6,819 nt of DNA from an uncultured Ruminococcus sp. (GTDB lineage Bacteria > Bacillota > Clostridia > Oscillospirales > Ruminococcaceae). A program made the position numbers and the translations under genes. The DNA lies in the NCBI GenBank assembly GCA_947177375.1, contig CAMWUF010000054.1, forward strand, positions 1-6,819, read 5' to 3'. Positions 1-6,791 of the stretch are shown here, one piece after another (positions within the stretch are counted from its first letter, which is position 1; each line of letters starts with the position of its first letter). The notes under the pieces are model-generated. The model had not been told where the DNA came from and ran no database searches. It saw only the letters and a program-made list of their open reading frames with translations.

Positions 1-80
1 ATGTTTGTTTCTGAAGAAGACTGCTTACGATATCCTGAGATGTCTAGTTGGCTCGTAGATTTGGATAAGATGGTGGGTCT
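1..80 (+). other. Disrupted upstream edge of the YfhO-family gene
   Basis: No reading frame joins cleanly to the YfhO gene here. The gene's own frame is blocked by TAA at 66-68 and by further stops before it. Frame 1 is open from the ATG at position 1 to a TAG at 85-87 (28 codons) but resembles nothing I recognise. Frame 2 is open to a TAG at 56-58 and ends in the residues ILRCLVGS, which would run well into the LLGAGLSAW that begins the intact frame. The segment is probably YfhO coding sequence with a frameshift, a small insertion or an assembly error. This is an inference from protein plausibility only. Confidence 0.45.
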
Positions 81-2204
81 TTGCTAGGAGCTGGTTTGTC
101 GGCTTGGATTTTATTGCCGACTTTTTTTGCATTGCAATTAACACATAGTGCAAATAATTCTTTTCCGAAAACAATTTCGTTTTATGAAAAATGGCGGGAT
201 ATTGTTTCTAATATGCTTGCTTATACAGAAGTTACTTCAAAAGAGGGCTTGCCGAATTTATATTGCGGTTTGTTGCCAGTGTTATTATTAGGAGCGTTTT
301 TAATTGCTAAAAAAATCAGAATCCGTGAAAAAATTTCTGCAATTTTAATTTTAGTATTTTTAGTTGTCAGCTGTAATATGAATTATTTGAATTTTATCTG
401 GCATGGATTTCATTTTACGAATATGCTACCCTATAGATTTTCGTTTTTATTTTCATTTGTTATGCTGATTATGGCTTATCGGGCTTATCAGGTATTACTA
501 GAAGAAAAATTGCATATTCTGCATTGGATTGCTATGCTAGCAACGGGAGCAGTATTTTGTTATTTAGCTTATGGTTCAGGGATTCAGGAAGATGAGAATC
601 ATGCTTTTGTGAAATCTAATATTATTTTAGGTGCTATTTATTTAGTAATTATTTTATTTAGATTTTTTGCCCCAAAAGATGTCGTGCAAATATTACTTGC
701 TGGCGTAATTGGTATTGAAATGGTTGGCTTTAAAATAATGGATTTTGAAATGGCAGGACATGTTGTCAGAGGTGTGCAATCTGTCGGAAGTTCTGGTTAT
801 TCTTCTTATTTTGCTAATAATGAAGAAGTGCAAAATTTATTAAGTTTAGAAGATGATGAAGATTTATTTCATAGAACAGAATTAACTATGTGGTATACAC
901 TGAATGACCCGTCTCTGTATGAATATAACGGCATTTCACAGTTTTCATCTATGGCAAATGAAAGTATTACGACCTATTGCAGAAAACTTGGCTTGCCTGC
1001 TTCGGAAGCAGGGAATAGATATTATTATGCCAATACTTCGCCTTTGACAAATATGTTACTGGACGTGCGTTATGTCATTGCAAAAGATGGCTATAGTGCG
1101 GATTCTGTGACAATGCATCAGATTAGTGAAAATGGTTCAAGTGTTTTATTTGAGAATCAGTATATTTTGGGACTTGGTTTTATGATACCAGAACTATTAG
1201 AAAATGATGAACTGGAAGACTTAGATAATCCGTTTGAACAGCAAAATTTATTATTTCAGAAATTAACAGGCTTAAATGAAGAATTATTTACACAAGTAGA
1301 TATTACACATGTTGGACATCAGGGTTATGAAGTTATTAGAAATGATTACGGCAGTTATCGCTATACGAAACAAACTGATGCTGGAGATACTGTATTTTTA
1401 AAATATAATTATACAACGACAAAAACAGGTATGGCTTATGCTTATGCCAAAGTTACTAATTCGGATTATTTAGAAATCTATCGGGATAATGCAGAACAGT
1501 TGCATAAATATAATATCGGCAGACAGCCTTATATTACACCAATTGGGTATTTTCAAGAGGGCGAACTGGTAAATTTGCGTTGTACGATGAAAGAAGATGC
1601 AAATAGTGGCAGTGTAAATATTTATTTTTATGAATTAAATGAAGATGTGTTAAAACAGGGCTATGAATTATTAAAAAATCATGCTTTGCAATTAACTAAA
1701 TTTTCAGATACAAAATTAACAGGCAATGTTGATGTTGCACAAGATGGCATTTTGTATTTGTCAATTCCCTATGAAGAAGGTTGGAGTGTTTCTGTTGATG
1801 GACAAAAATCAGAAATAATTTCTGTTTTTGATGCGATGTGTGGCGTAAAATTAAATTCTGGTTCTCATGAAATTGTATTAAAATATAGCCCGAAAGGTTT
1901 TATTTCTGGTATATTAATTGGAATTGGCTGTATCGGAATTTTAATATTGCTTTGGCTTTGGGAAAGAAAACACCCTGTACAGGAAGAAGCAGAATTACAA
2001 GAAGAAGTACAGGAAATGACAGAAGATAGTATGCAAGAAGAAAAAGAACAGGAAGAAAATGAGATAGAAGAAGTATTAGATGCGTATTTTAGCAATAAGC
2101 AAGCAAAATCTGAAATCATTGCAGAAGAAGATAATTTATCACAGGATATGTTGACTGCATATTTGCAGGGCGAAAATCAAGAATCACAAGATTCTGAAAA
2201 ATAA
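81..2204 (+). CDS. YfhO-family multi-pass membrane protein, N-terminally truncated
   Basis: This is the C-terminal 707 residues of a YfhO-family integral membrane protein; full members are usually about 850-900 residues. Bacillus subtilis YfhO is linked to glycosylation of lipoteichoic acid, so a role in cell-envelope sugar transfer is likely but the substrate is unknown. Seven hydrophobic segments lie near residues 3-20, 61-76, 86-102, 120-138, 148-166, 181-197 and 201-217, with a conserved-looking NMLPYRF just before the fourth. A large, presumably outer, domain (about 220-600) contains NDPSLYEYNGISQFSS and ends with the family-typical DGILYLSIPYEEGWSVSVDG (555-574). The last membrane helix is 606-629, followed by an unusual acidic tail of about 78 residues. 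The TTG at 81 is only the first available start after an in-frame stop; it falls inside a membrane helix, so the true start lies upstream of the window. truA follows 20 bp downstream. Confidence 0.88.
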   Translation: MLGAGLSAWILLPTFFALQLTHSANNSFPKTISFYEKWRDIVSNMLAYTEVTSKEGLPNLYCGLLPVLLLGAFLIAKKIRIREKISAILILVFLVVSCNMNYLNFIWHGFHFTNMLPYRFSFLFSFVMLIMAYRAYQVLLEEKLHILHWIAMLATGAVFCYLAYGSGIQEDENHAFVKSNIILGAIYLVIILFRFFAPKDVVQILLAGVIGIEMVGFKIMDFEMAGHVVRGVQSVGSSGYSSYFANNEEVQNLLSLEDDEDLFHRTELTMWYTLNDPSLYEYNGISQFSSMANESITTYCRKLGLPASEAGNRYYYANTSPLTNMLLDVRYVIAKDGYSADSVTMHQISENGSSVLFENQYILGLGFMIPELLENDELEDLDNPFEQQNLLFQKLTGLNEELFTQVDITHVGHQGYEVIRNDYGSYRYTKQTDAGDTVFLKYNYTTTKTGMAYAYAKVTNSDYLEIYRDNAEQLHKYNIGRQPYITPIGYFQEGELVNLRCTMKEDANSGSVNIYFYELNEDVLKQGYELLKNHALQLTKFSDTKLTGNVDVAQDGILYLSIPYEEGWSVSVDGQKSEIISVFDAMCGVKLNSGSHEIVLKYSPKGFISGILIGIGCIGILILLWLWERKHPVQEEAELQEEVQEMTEDSMQEEKEQEENEIEEVLDAYFSNKQAKSEIIAEEDNLSQDMLTAYLQGENQESQDSEK

Positions 2205-2213
2205 AAAATTTTA

Positions 2214-2227
2214 AGAGGTGCATTTTG
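2214..2227 (+). promoter_or_regulatory. Ribosome binding site that fixes a TTG start for truA
   Basis: AGAGGTG at 2214-2220 lies a few bases before TTG at 2225-2227; the GAGG core is six bases from it. The next ATG in frame (2246) would remove the RNLKII strand that opens the TruA fold, and it has no comparable upstream site. The TTG is therefore the supported start. Confidence 0.8.
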
Positions 2228-2959
2228 AGAAATTTAAAAATTATAATGGCTTATCGGGGAACAGCATATCATGGATTTCAAATTCAGAATAATGGTATTA
2301 CAGTACAACAAGTTGTTGAAACATGTGTAAGTAAAGTTTTAAATGAATCTGTTGTGATTCATGGCTGTTCCCGAACAGATGCAGGCGTACATGCAAAGCA
2401 GTTTTGCTTTTCTGTGCAGACAAATAGCAAAATTTCAGAATTAGGCTTTGTCAGGGGTGTCAATGGCGAACTGCCAGCAGATATTTCTATTTTATCCTGC
2501 GAAGAAGCAGAACCAGATTTTCATGCAAGATTTAGCTGTAAGGGCAAAGAATATTTATATCTGATTCATAATAGTGAGTGTAAAGACCCATTTAGTAAAG
2601 ACTTAGCTTATCATTACAGAAGAAAATTTCATCTGGAATTGGTACAAGAAGTTGCACAGCAATTTGTAGGAACGAAAGATTTTAAAGCGTTCTGCACAGA
2701 TAATGGGAAAAATATAAATACAGTCAGAACAGTTTATCAATTTGATGTCCAGAAAAATTCTGAAAAAATTTGCTTTCTTGTGCAAGGTGATGGTTTTTTA
2801 TATCATATGGTCAGAATCATGATAGGAACTTTATTAGATATCAACGAAGGCAGAATTGCAAAAAATCAATTAGAAGAAATTTTTAAATCTGGAAATAGAT
2901 TACTTGCAGGAAGAACTGCACCTGCACAAGGGTTATATTTAAATCAAGTATTTTATTAA
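2225..2959 (+). CDS. truA: tRNA pseudouridine(38-40) synthase TruA
   Basis: TruA converts uridines at positions 38, 39 and 40 of the tRNA anticodon stem to pseudouridine, acts in the cytoplasm and needs no cofactor. The 244 residues match the usual bacterial length. The N-terminus (KIIMAYRGTAYHGFQ) is the standard opening of the family. The catalytic aspartate is D52 in GCSRTDAGVHA (47-57). The conserved active-site tyrosine is Y110 in KGKEYLY (106-112). GDGFLYHMVR (188-197) and the closing RTAPAQGLYL (230-239) are further family signatures. No key residue is missing. The start is TTG, supported by a good Shine-Dalgarno sequence. The gene sits 20 bp after the YfhO gene and 12 bp before the next gene, whose ribosome site overlaps the truA stop codon, so the three are probably co-transcribed. 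No promoter of its own is visible. Confidence 0.97.
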   Translation: MRNLKIIMAYRGTAYHGFQIQNNGITVQQVVETCVSKVLNESVVIHGCSRTDAGVHAKQFCFSVQTNSKISELGFVRGVNGELPADISILSCEEAEPDFHARFSCKGKEYLYLIHNSECKDPFSKDLAYHYRRKFHLELVQEVAQQFVGTKDFKAFCTDNGKNINTVRTVYQFDVQKNSEKICFLVQGDGFLYHMVRIMIGTLLDINEGRIAKNQLEEIFKSGNRLLAGRTAPAQGLYLNQVFY

Positions 2960-2964
2960 GGAGG
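2958..2964 (+). promoter_or_regulatory. Perfect Shine-Dalgarno overlapping the truA stop codon
   Basis: AAGGAGG begins on the last two bases of the truA TAA and stands seven bases before the next ATG. The overlap suggests that ribosomes ending truA translation can reinitiate on the downstream gene (translational coupling, inferred). Confidence 0.85.
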
Positions 2965-2971
2965 TTTTTTC

Positions 2972-4117
2972 ATGGCAAAAACAGTAGATGTCGTACTATT
3001 GCGGGAAAGAAGAAAACGCAAAAGAAGATTATTTAGATTTTTAATCATTCTGGCTGTTGTCCTGTTTGGTGCGTTAATATATACAAGCCGTGAAAAATGG
3101 TTTCCAAAATTAGAACAAATTGGTTCACAACATGCAAATTTAAATGTAGAAACAGAAGGCGAATTTATGCTGACTGTATCTGGCGGTGTGGATTATCATG
3201 CAGAATTTGTAAATAATGATTTATTTGTATTATGTGATAAATATATTTATATTTATGACATGAATGGAGAATTACAAGATAGCAGACAACATGCATATAG
3301 CAATGCAGTTATGAAGACAAATCAGGATAAGGCTTTGTTATATTCACATAATGGTACAAGTTTTCGTGTGGATAATTCTAAAAAAATGCTTTTTGAAGAA
3401 AATTTAGATGATTCTATCTGGTTTGGTGTACTCAGTGATGACGGACGTGTTGCTATTATAACTGGTTCAGAAACTTATGCTTGTTGTTTATATGTCTATG
3501 ATGCAACTGGAAAATTAATTTATACTAGAAACTGCCTGGAAAGATTAATTGATGTTAGTTTTCATAATGAAGGCTGTATCTGTGCAACAATAGGGTCAGA
3601 AAATGGTGAACTTGTAACTGTTTTAAAATATATACAGTTTCAGGAAAGTGATATACAATGGACATCAGAGGCCTTACCTGCGTTGTGCTGGCATGTTTAT
3701 TCGCTGAAAGATGGCGGCGCTTTTGTCATTGGAGATACGAAAACTGCATATTATAACAACACAGGCGATTTAATAAATAGTTATGAGTATAACGGCAATT
3801 TAATAGATTGTGATTTTTCTAATAATCAAGGTGCTGTTTTACTCACAAATGAAAGTCGCAGACAGTCTGTATTATTATTATTTTCAGATAGTTCTACGAA
3901 TCCAGTCACAGTTTATTTTGATAGCATTTGCAAAAATGTTAAAATTCAAGATAATATTATTTATGTATTAGATGCTGGAAAAATCAGGAGCTATTCGTTT
4001 ACAGGAGCAGAACTGTCATGTTTTGAAATCAGTGACGCTTATGAAAAAATTTTGAAAAATGGCAAATATTTTTATCTGTTAGGCTATGACAGAATTCAGC
4101 GTACAAGTGGCGGATAA
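2972..4117 (+). CDS. DUF5711-like membrane-anchored beta-propeller-like protein
   Basis: This 381-residue protein has no assigned biochemical function; I place it with the DUF5711 family of Clostridia from overall layout, and that is tentative. The N-terminus is strongly basic (RERRKRKRR, 11-19), followed by one membrane helix at about 21-38, so the positive-inside rule puts the remainder outside the cell. Residues 60-381 are rich in short beta strands and repeat a blade-like pattern of aromatic-x-x-x-G-x-L: YIYDMNGEL (93-101), YVYDATGKL (174-182), YYNNTGDL (260-267) and YSFTGAEL (341-348). This resembles a WD40/PQQ-type propeller, which usually serves binding rather than catalysis. The outer part carries ten cysteines (88, 171, 172, 188, 202, 204, 239, 280, 320, 350), which is unusual. 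The ATG is fixed by a perfect ribosome site seven bases upstream. It is probably the last gene of the operon with truA, although no terminator follows it. Confidence 0.85.
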   Translation: MAKTVDVVLLRERRKRKRRLFRFLIILAVVLFGALIYTSREKWFPKLEQIGSQHANLNVETEGEFMLTVSGGVDYHAEFVNNDLFVLCDKYIYIYDMNGELQDSRQHAYSNAVMKTNQDKALLYSHNGTSFRVDNSKKMLFEENLDDSIWFGVLSDDGRVAIITGSETYACCLYVYDATGKLIYTRNCLERLIDVSFHNEGCICATIGSENGELVTVLKYIQFQESDIQWTSEALPALCWHVYSLKDGGAFVIGDTKTAYYNNTGDLINSYEYNGNLIDCDFSNNQGAVLLTNESRRQSVLLLFSDSSTNPVTVYFDSICKNVKIQDNIIYVLDAGKIRSYSFTGAELSCFEISDAYEKILKNGKYFYLLGYDRIQRTSGG

Positions 4118-4135
4118 AAATTAGAATCAAAAAAG

Positions 4136-4164
4136 TTGACAATTTCTGAATGATATGTTATACT
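4136..4164 (+). promoter_or_regulatory. Sigma-A-type extended -10 promoter of the Clp gene
   Basis: TTGACA (4136-4141) is a perfect -35 box. After a 17-bp spacer comes TATACT (4159-4164), one base from the consensus -10, preceded by an extended TGn (4156-4158). Transcription should start near 4171, giving a leader of about 38 nt before the ATG at 4209. No alternative heat-shock sigma motif was recognised. Confidence 0.85.
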
Positions 4165-4194
4165 AAATAAGAAAAGGTCAATTATATTCAGAAA
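4143..4194 (+). repeat. 9-bp perfect inverted repeat flanking the -10 box
   Basis: TTTCTGAAT (4143-4151) and ATTCAGAAA (4186-4194) are exact reverse complements separated by 34 bp. The left arm lies between the -35 and -10 boxes, the right arm in the leader just before the ribosome site. The left arm is upstream of the predicted transcript start, so this cannot fold in the main mRNA; it would act as a DNA operator if functional. Arm centres are 43 bp apart, close to four helical turns. Confidence 0.5.
4176..4192 (+). promoter_or_regulatory. Degenerate CtsR-like operator (candidate)
   Basis: CtsR represses clp genes in Firmicutes by binding RGTCAAA-NAN-RGTCAAA. Here GGTCAAT (6/7), TAT (fits NAN) and ATTCAGA (5/7) lie in the correct tandem layout, just downstream of the predicted transcription start. 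Location and gene type fit, but the second half is weak, AT-rich DNA gives such matches readily, and no ctsR gene is in the window. Confidence 0.3.
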
Positions 4195-4208
4195 GGAAGA
4201 TAAATTTT

Positions 4209-6539
4209 ATGGTTTTATGCAGTAAATGTAAAAAAAGACCAGCTGTTGTTTTTATTTCTGCTTTGCGTGGAGAAGAAAGCAAGAATGAAGGGTATTGTTT
4301 GGTATGTGCAAGAGATTTAAATATTCCGCAAGTTTCGGACTATCTCAAAAGTCATTATATCAATGAAGATGATTTGGAAGAATTTTCTGAACGAATGATG
4401 GAAATGATGCAGGATGGTTTGCCAGATGTAATCGATGAAGAAATGTTTTCTAATGCTAATTCTAATGATGAACCAGTCAGTGGTACGATTGATGCAATGC
4501 CTAGCTTTTTGCGTAATTTATTTGGCGGAATGTCTAGTATGAGTGGCAAACAGCCAAATCAGGAATCCCGTGATTTTAGAGAAAGTCGAAAAAATGACCG
4601 TAGTCGCAAAAAAAATAATAAACCTGAAAAAGAGTATAAATTTCTTAGTAATTACTGCACGAATTTAAGCAAACGTGCTGAAGATGGTGAACTTGATAGA
4701 ATTATTGGCAGAGATAAAGAAATTGCACGTACGATGCAGATTTTATCCCGTAGAACAAAAAATAATCCTTGTCTGATTGGTGAACCTGGTGTTGGTAAAA
4801 CTGCTATTGCAGAAGGGCTTGCACAGAAAATTGCTAGCGGAGATGCACCATTTCATTTATTGGATAAAAAAATTTATCTTCTGGATTTAACAGCTCTTGT
4901 TGCAGGTACGCAATTCAGGGGACAGTTTGAAGGCCGTGTAAAAGGCTTGATTGCAGATGTGATTAAAGCAGGCAATGTGATATTATTTATTGATGAAGTG
5001 CATAATCTTGTAGGAGCTGGCGATTCAGAAGGTTCTATGAATGCAGCAAATATTTTAAAACCTGCTCTTTCCAGAGGCGAAATTCAAGTAATTGGTGCAA
5101 CGACTTTTAAAGAATATCGTAAATATATTGAAAAAGATAGTGCTTTGGAACGTCGTTTTCAGCCTGTGACGATTATAGAACCAACTGTACAAGAAACGGC
5201 ACAAGTATTACTTGGCATTCGTGAATATTATGAAAGATATCACAGAGTGAAAATTGAAGACAGAATATTAAATTTATGTGCGGTTTTATCAGAAAGATAT
5301 ATTACAAATAGATTTTTGCCAGATAAAGCAATTGATTTGCTGGATGAAAGCTGTGCTTACAGAAGTTTGCATGCCAAAGAACTTGCAGAATTGGATAGCG
5401 TCACAAGAGATTTAGGTAAAAAATATCAGGAACTTGAAGAAGTGAAAGACAGTGGTACACAGGATTTTCAGAAAATTGCAGAGTTAAAATCTGCTTGCAG
5501 TCGTTTAGAAATGCAACAGAAAGAGTTATTGGAAAAAGTAGACCAGATATTTGTATCTGAAACAGATTTGGCAGCTGTTATTGAATTATGGACAGGAATC
5601 CCTGCAAATAAAATCGCTGAAACAGAAATGGCTCGTATGAAAGGGCTTGCAGAGCGTTTAAAATCTAAAGTTGTTGGTCAGGATGATGCTGTAAATGCTC
5701 TTGCAAAATCCATTAAACGAACTCGTGTGCAGTTAAGTGAACGTATCAGACCTGCATCATTTATATTTGTAGGTCCTACTGGTGTCGGAAAAACTGAGCT
5801 TGTAAAAGTGCTTGCATCAGAATTGTTTGATACAACAGAGCCTTTGATTCGTCTGGATATGACAGAATTTATGGAAAAGCATTCTGTTGCACGTTTAATA
5901 GGTTCTCCTCCAGGATATGTCGGCTATGACGAAGCAGGACAATTAACAGAAAAAGTTCGCAGAAAGCCCTATTCTGTCATTTTATTTGATGAAATCGAAA
6001 AAGCTCACCCTGATGTTATGAATATTTTAATGCAGATTTTAGACGAAGGGCAGATTGAAGATGCACAGGGCAGAACTGTTAGCTTTGCACATACTGTGAT
6101 TTGCATGACTTCTAATGCTGGTTCTACAGATAAAACAATTGGCGTTGGCTTTAATAAAACACAGGAAGATGTGACAAAAGAAAAAGCAATGAAAGCGTTA
6201 AGAGATTTCCTGCGACCAGAATTTATCAGCCGTATTGATGAAATTATTGTATTCAAGCCTTTGAATCAAGAGAATTATGCAGCAATTGCTGGTCTGATGT
6301 TAGAGGAAATGCGAACACCTTTGCAGGAAAAAGGCATTGCTTTAGAATATGAACAATCTGCTTTGCAAAAAATCGCAGAGGAAGCCTTTGGAAAACGCTA
6401 TGGAGCAAGGGAAATTCGCCGTGTTATTCGTGACCGTGTGGAAGATGCAATTGCATCAGAAATAATTGATAATGGAACTATTTTGCATAAAATTAATATC
6501 AGCACGGATGAAAACGGTGTGAAATTATATTTTAATTAA
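4209..6539 (+). CDS. clpE: ClpE-type AAA+ unfoldase (Clp protease ATP-binding subunit) with N-terminal zinc finger
   Basis: This 776-residue Hsp100 ATPase unfolds proteins and probably feeds them to ClpP in the cytoplasm. Residues 1-36 form a McsA/ClpE-like zinc finger with ligands C4, C7, C30 and C33, in place of the Clp_N domain of ClpC/ClpA. A polar, partly basic linker runs to about 143. The first AAA+ module has Walker A GEPGVGKT (191-198), Walker B D262-E263 and Arg-finger candidates R315/R316. The middle segment (about 403-438) resembles a UVR motif (DFQKIAELKSACSRLE). The second AAA+ module has Walker A GPTGVGKT (522-529), Walker B D594-E595 and Arg-finger candidate R675. VGF (646-648) matches the ClpP-docking tripeptide of ClpC. 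Zinc finger plus UVR without Clp_N is the ClpE layout; it is somewhat longer than the roughly 700-750 residues of known ClpE because of the linker. The ATG follows an AAGGAAG site. The gene has its own promoter and terminator. The symbol is by architecture; some annotations would say clpC. Confidence 0.93.
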   Translation: MVLCSKCKKRPAVVFISALRGEESKNEGYCLVCARDLNIPQVSDYLKSHYINEDDLEEFSERMMEMMQDGLPDVIDEEMFSNANSNDEPVSGTIDAMPSFLRNLFGGMSSMSGKQPNQESRDFRESRKNDRSRKKNNKPEKEYKFLSNYCTNLSKRAEDGELDRIIGRDKEIARTMQILSRRTKNNPCLIGEPGVGKTAIAEGLAQKIASGDAPFHLLDKKIYLLDLTALVAGTQFRGQFEGRVKGLIADVIKAGNVILFIDEVHNLVGAGDSEGSMNAANILKPALSRGEIQVIGATTFKEYRKYIEKDSALERRFQPVTIIEPTVQETAQVLLGIREYYERYHRVKIEDRILNLCAVLSERYITNRFLPDKAIDLLDESCAYRSLHAKELAELDSVTRDLGKKYQELEEVKDSGTQDFQKIAELKSACSRLEMQQKELLEKVDQIFVSETDLAAVIELWTGIPANKIAETEMARMKGLAERLKSKVVGQDDAVNALAKSIKRTRVQLSERIRPASFIFVGPTGVGKTELVKVLASELFDTTEPLIRLDMTEFMEKHSVARLIGSPPGYVGYDEAGQLTEKVRRKPYSVILFDEIEKAHPDVMNILMQILDEGQIEDAQGRTVSFAHTVICMTSNAGSTDKTIGVGFNKTQEDVTKEKAMKALRDFLRPEFISRIDEIIVFKPLNQENYAAIAGLMLEEMRTPLQEKGIALEYEQSALQKIAEEAFGKRYGAREIRRVIRDRVEDAIASEIIDNGTILHKINISTDENGVKLYFN

Positions 6540-6547
6540 TTAAAATA

Positions 6548-6591
6548 AGCCTCTCTGTGATTGTTAAAATTTTCAGAGAGGCTATTTTTTT
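6548..6591 (+). terminator. Intrinsic terminator of the Clp gene
   Basis: A perfect 10-bp stem, AGCCTCTCTG (6548-6557) with CAGAGAGGCT (6574-6583), encloses a 16-nt loop and is followed after one A by seven T (6585-6591). It begins 9 bp after the Clp stop codon and separates that unit from the tRNA genes. Confidence 0.93.
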
Positions 6592-6620
6592 AAAATTTTT
6601 TTGAAAAAATTTTAAAAAAA
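6585..6620 (+). repeat. All-A/T perfect inverted repeat with UP-element character
   Basis: Seven T, four A and six T (6585-6601) are mirrored exactly by six A, four T and seven A (6604-6620), giving 17 bp around a central TG. The left edge is the U-tract of the preceding terminator. The right arm ends 3 bp before the -35 box of the tRNA promoter, covering roughly -40 to -55 where UP elements bind the RNA polymerase alpha subunit. Both roles are inferred from position and composition. Confidence 0.7.
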
Positions 6621-6623
6621 CAC

Positions 6624-6652
6624 TTGACAAATAAAATATTATATGCTATAAT
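6624..6652 (+). promoter_or_regulatory. Near-perfect sigma-A promoter for the tRNA cluster
   Basis: A consensus -35 TTGACA (6624-6629), 17-bp spacer and consensus -10 TATAAT (6647-6652) are joined by an extended -10 TGC (6644-6646) and A/T tracts upstream. Start is expected at about 6659-6660, possibly on G6660, leaving a leader of about 16 nt before the tRNA. Confidence 0.93.
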
Positions 6653-6675
6653 AATTACTGTTGCAGGAAATAAAT

Positions 6676-6749
<74 letters not shown>

Positions 6750-6752
6750 TTG

Positions 6753-6777
6753 ATTAGCAGCTTTGGCTGCTGATTTT
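6753..6777 (+). terminator. Hairpin with short T run between the two tRNA genes
   Basis: A 9-bp stem with one G-T pair (6753-6761 with 6766-6774) around the loop TTTG is followed by only four T (6774-6777). It may be a weak intrinsic terminator or a processing hairpin in a shared tRNA transcript. No room for a separate promoter exists before the next tRNA at 6792, which favours partial read-through. Confidence 0.5.
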
Positions 6778-6791
6778 ATCTACAGACTTTT

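Noticed and set aside
81..83. TTG at 81 as the real start of the YfhO protein
   Set aside because: It lies inside a transmembrane helix with no Shine-Dalgarno sequence before it, and the family has a long N-terminal region upstream of this point.
1..87. Short open frame from the ATG at position 1 to TAG at 85
   Set aside because: Only 28 codons at the window edge, no visible ribosome site, and it overlaps what should be YfhO coding sequence; not supported as a gene.
1980..2080. Purine-rich GAAGAA tract as a simple-sequence repeat
   Set aside because: It is imperfect and explained by Glu/Gln coding; no regular unit is maintained.
1865..2119. Minus-strand open frame opposite the Glu-rich tail
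   Set aside because: Ser/Cys-rich translation is the antisense image of GAA/CAG-type codons; no ribosome site or family resemblance. The other minus-strand frames (2603-2785, 4355-4549, 6005-6256) are shadows of real genes for the same reason.
4118..4135. Terminator after the DUF5711-like gene
   Set aside because: No stem-loop with a T run is present in this short A-rich stretch, so read-through into the Clp gene is possible.
4118..4208. CIRCE (HrcA) operator upstream of the Clp gene
   Set aside because: Neither TTAGCACTC nor its complement at the required spacing is present.
6585..6620. A/T palindrome as an independent second terminator
   Set aside because: A stem of only A-U pairs is too weak to act as a standard intrinsic terminator hairpin; the GC-containing stem at 6548-6583 already explains termination.
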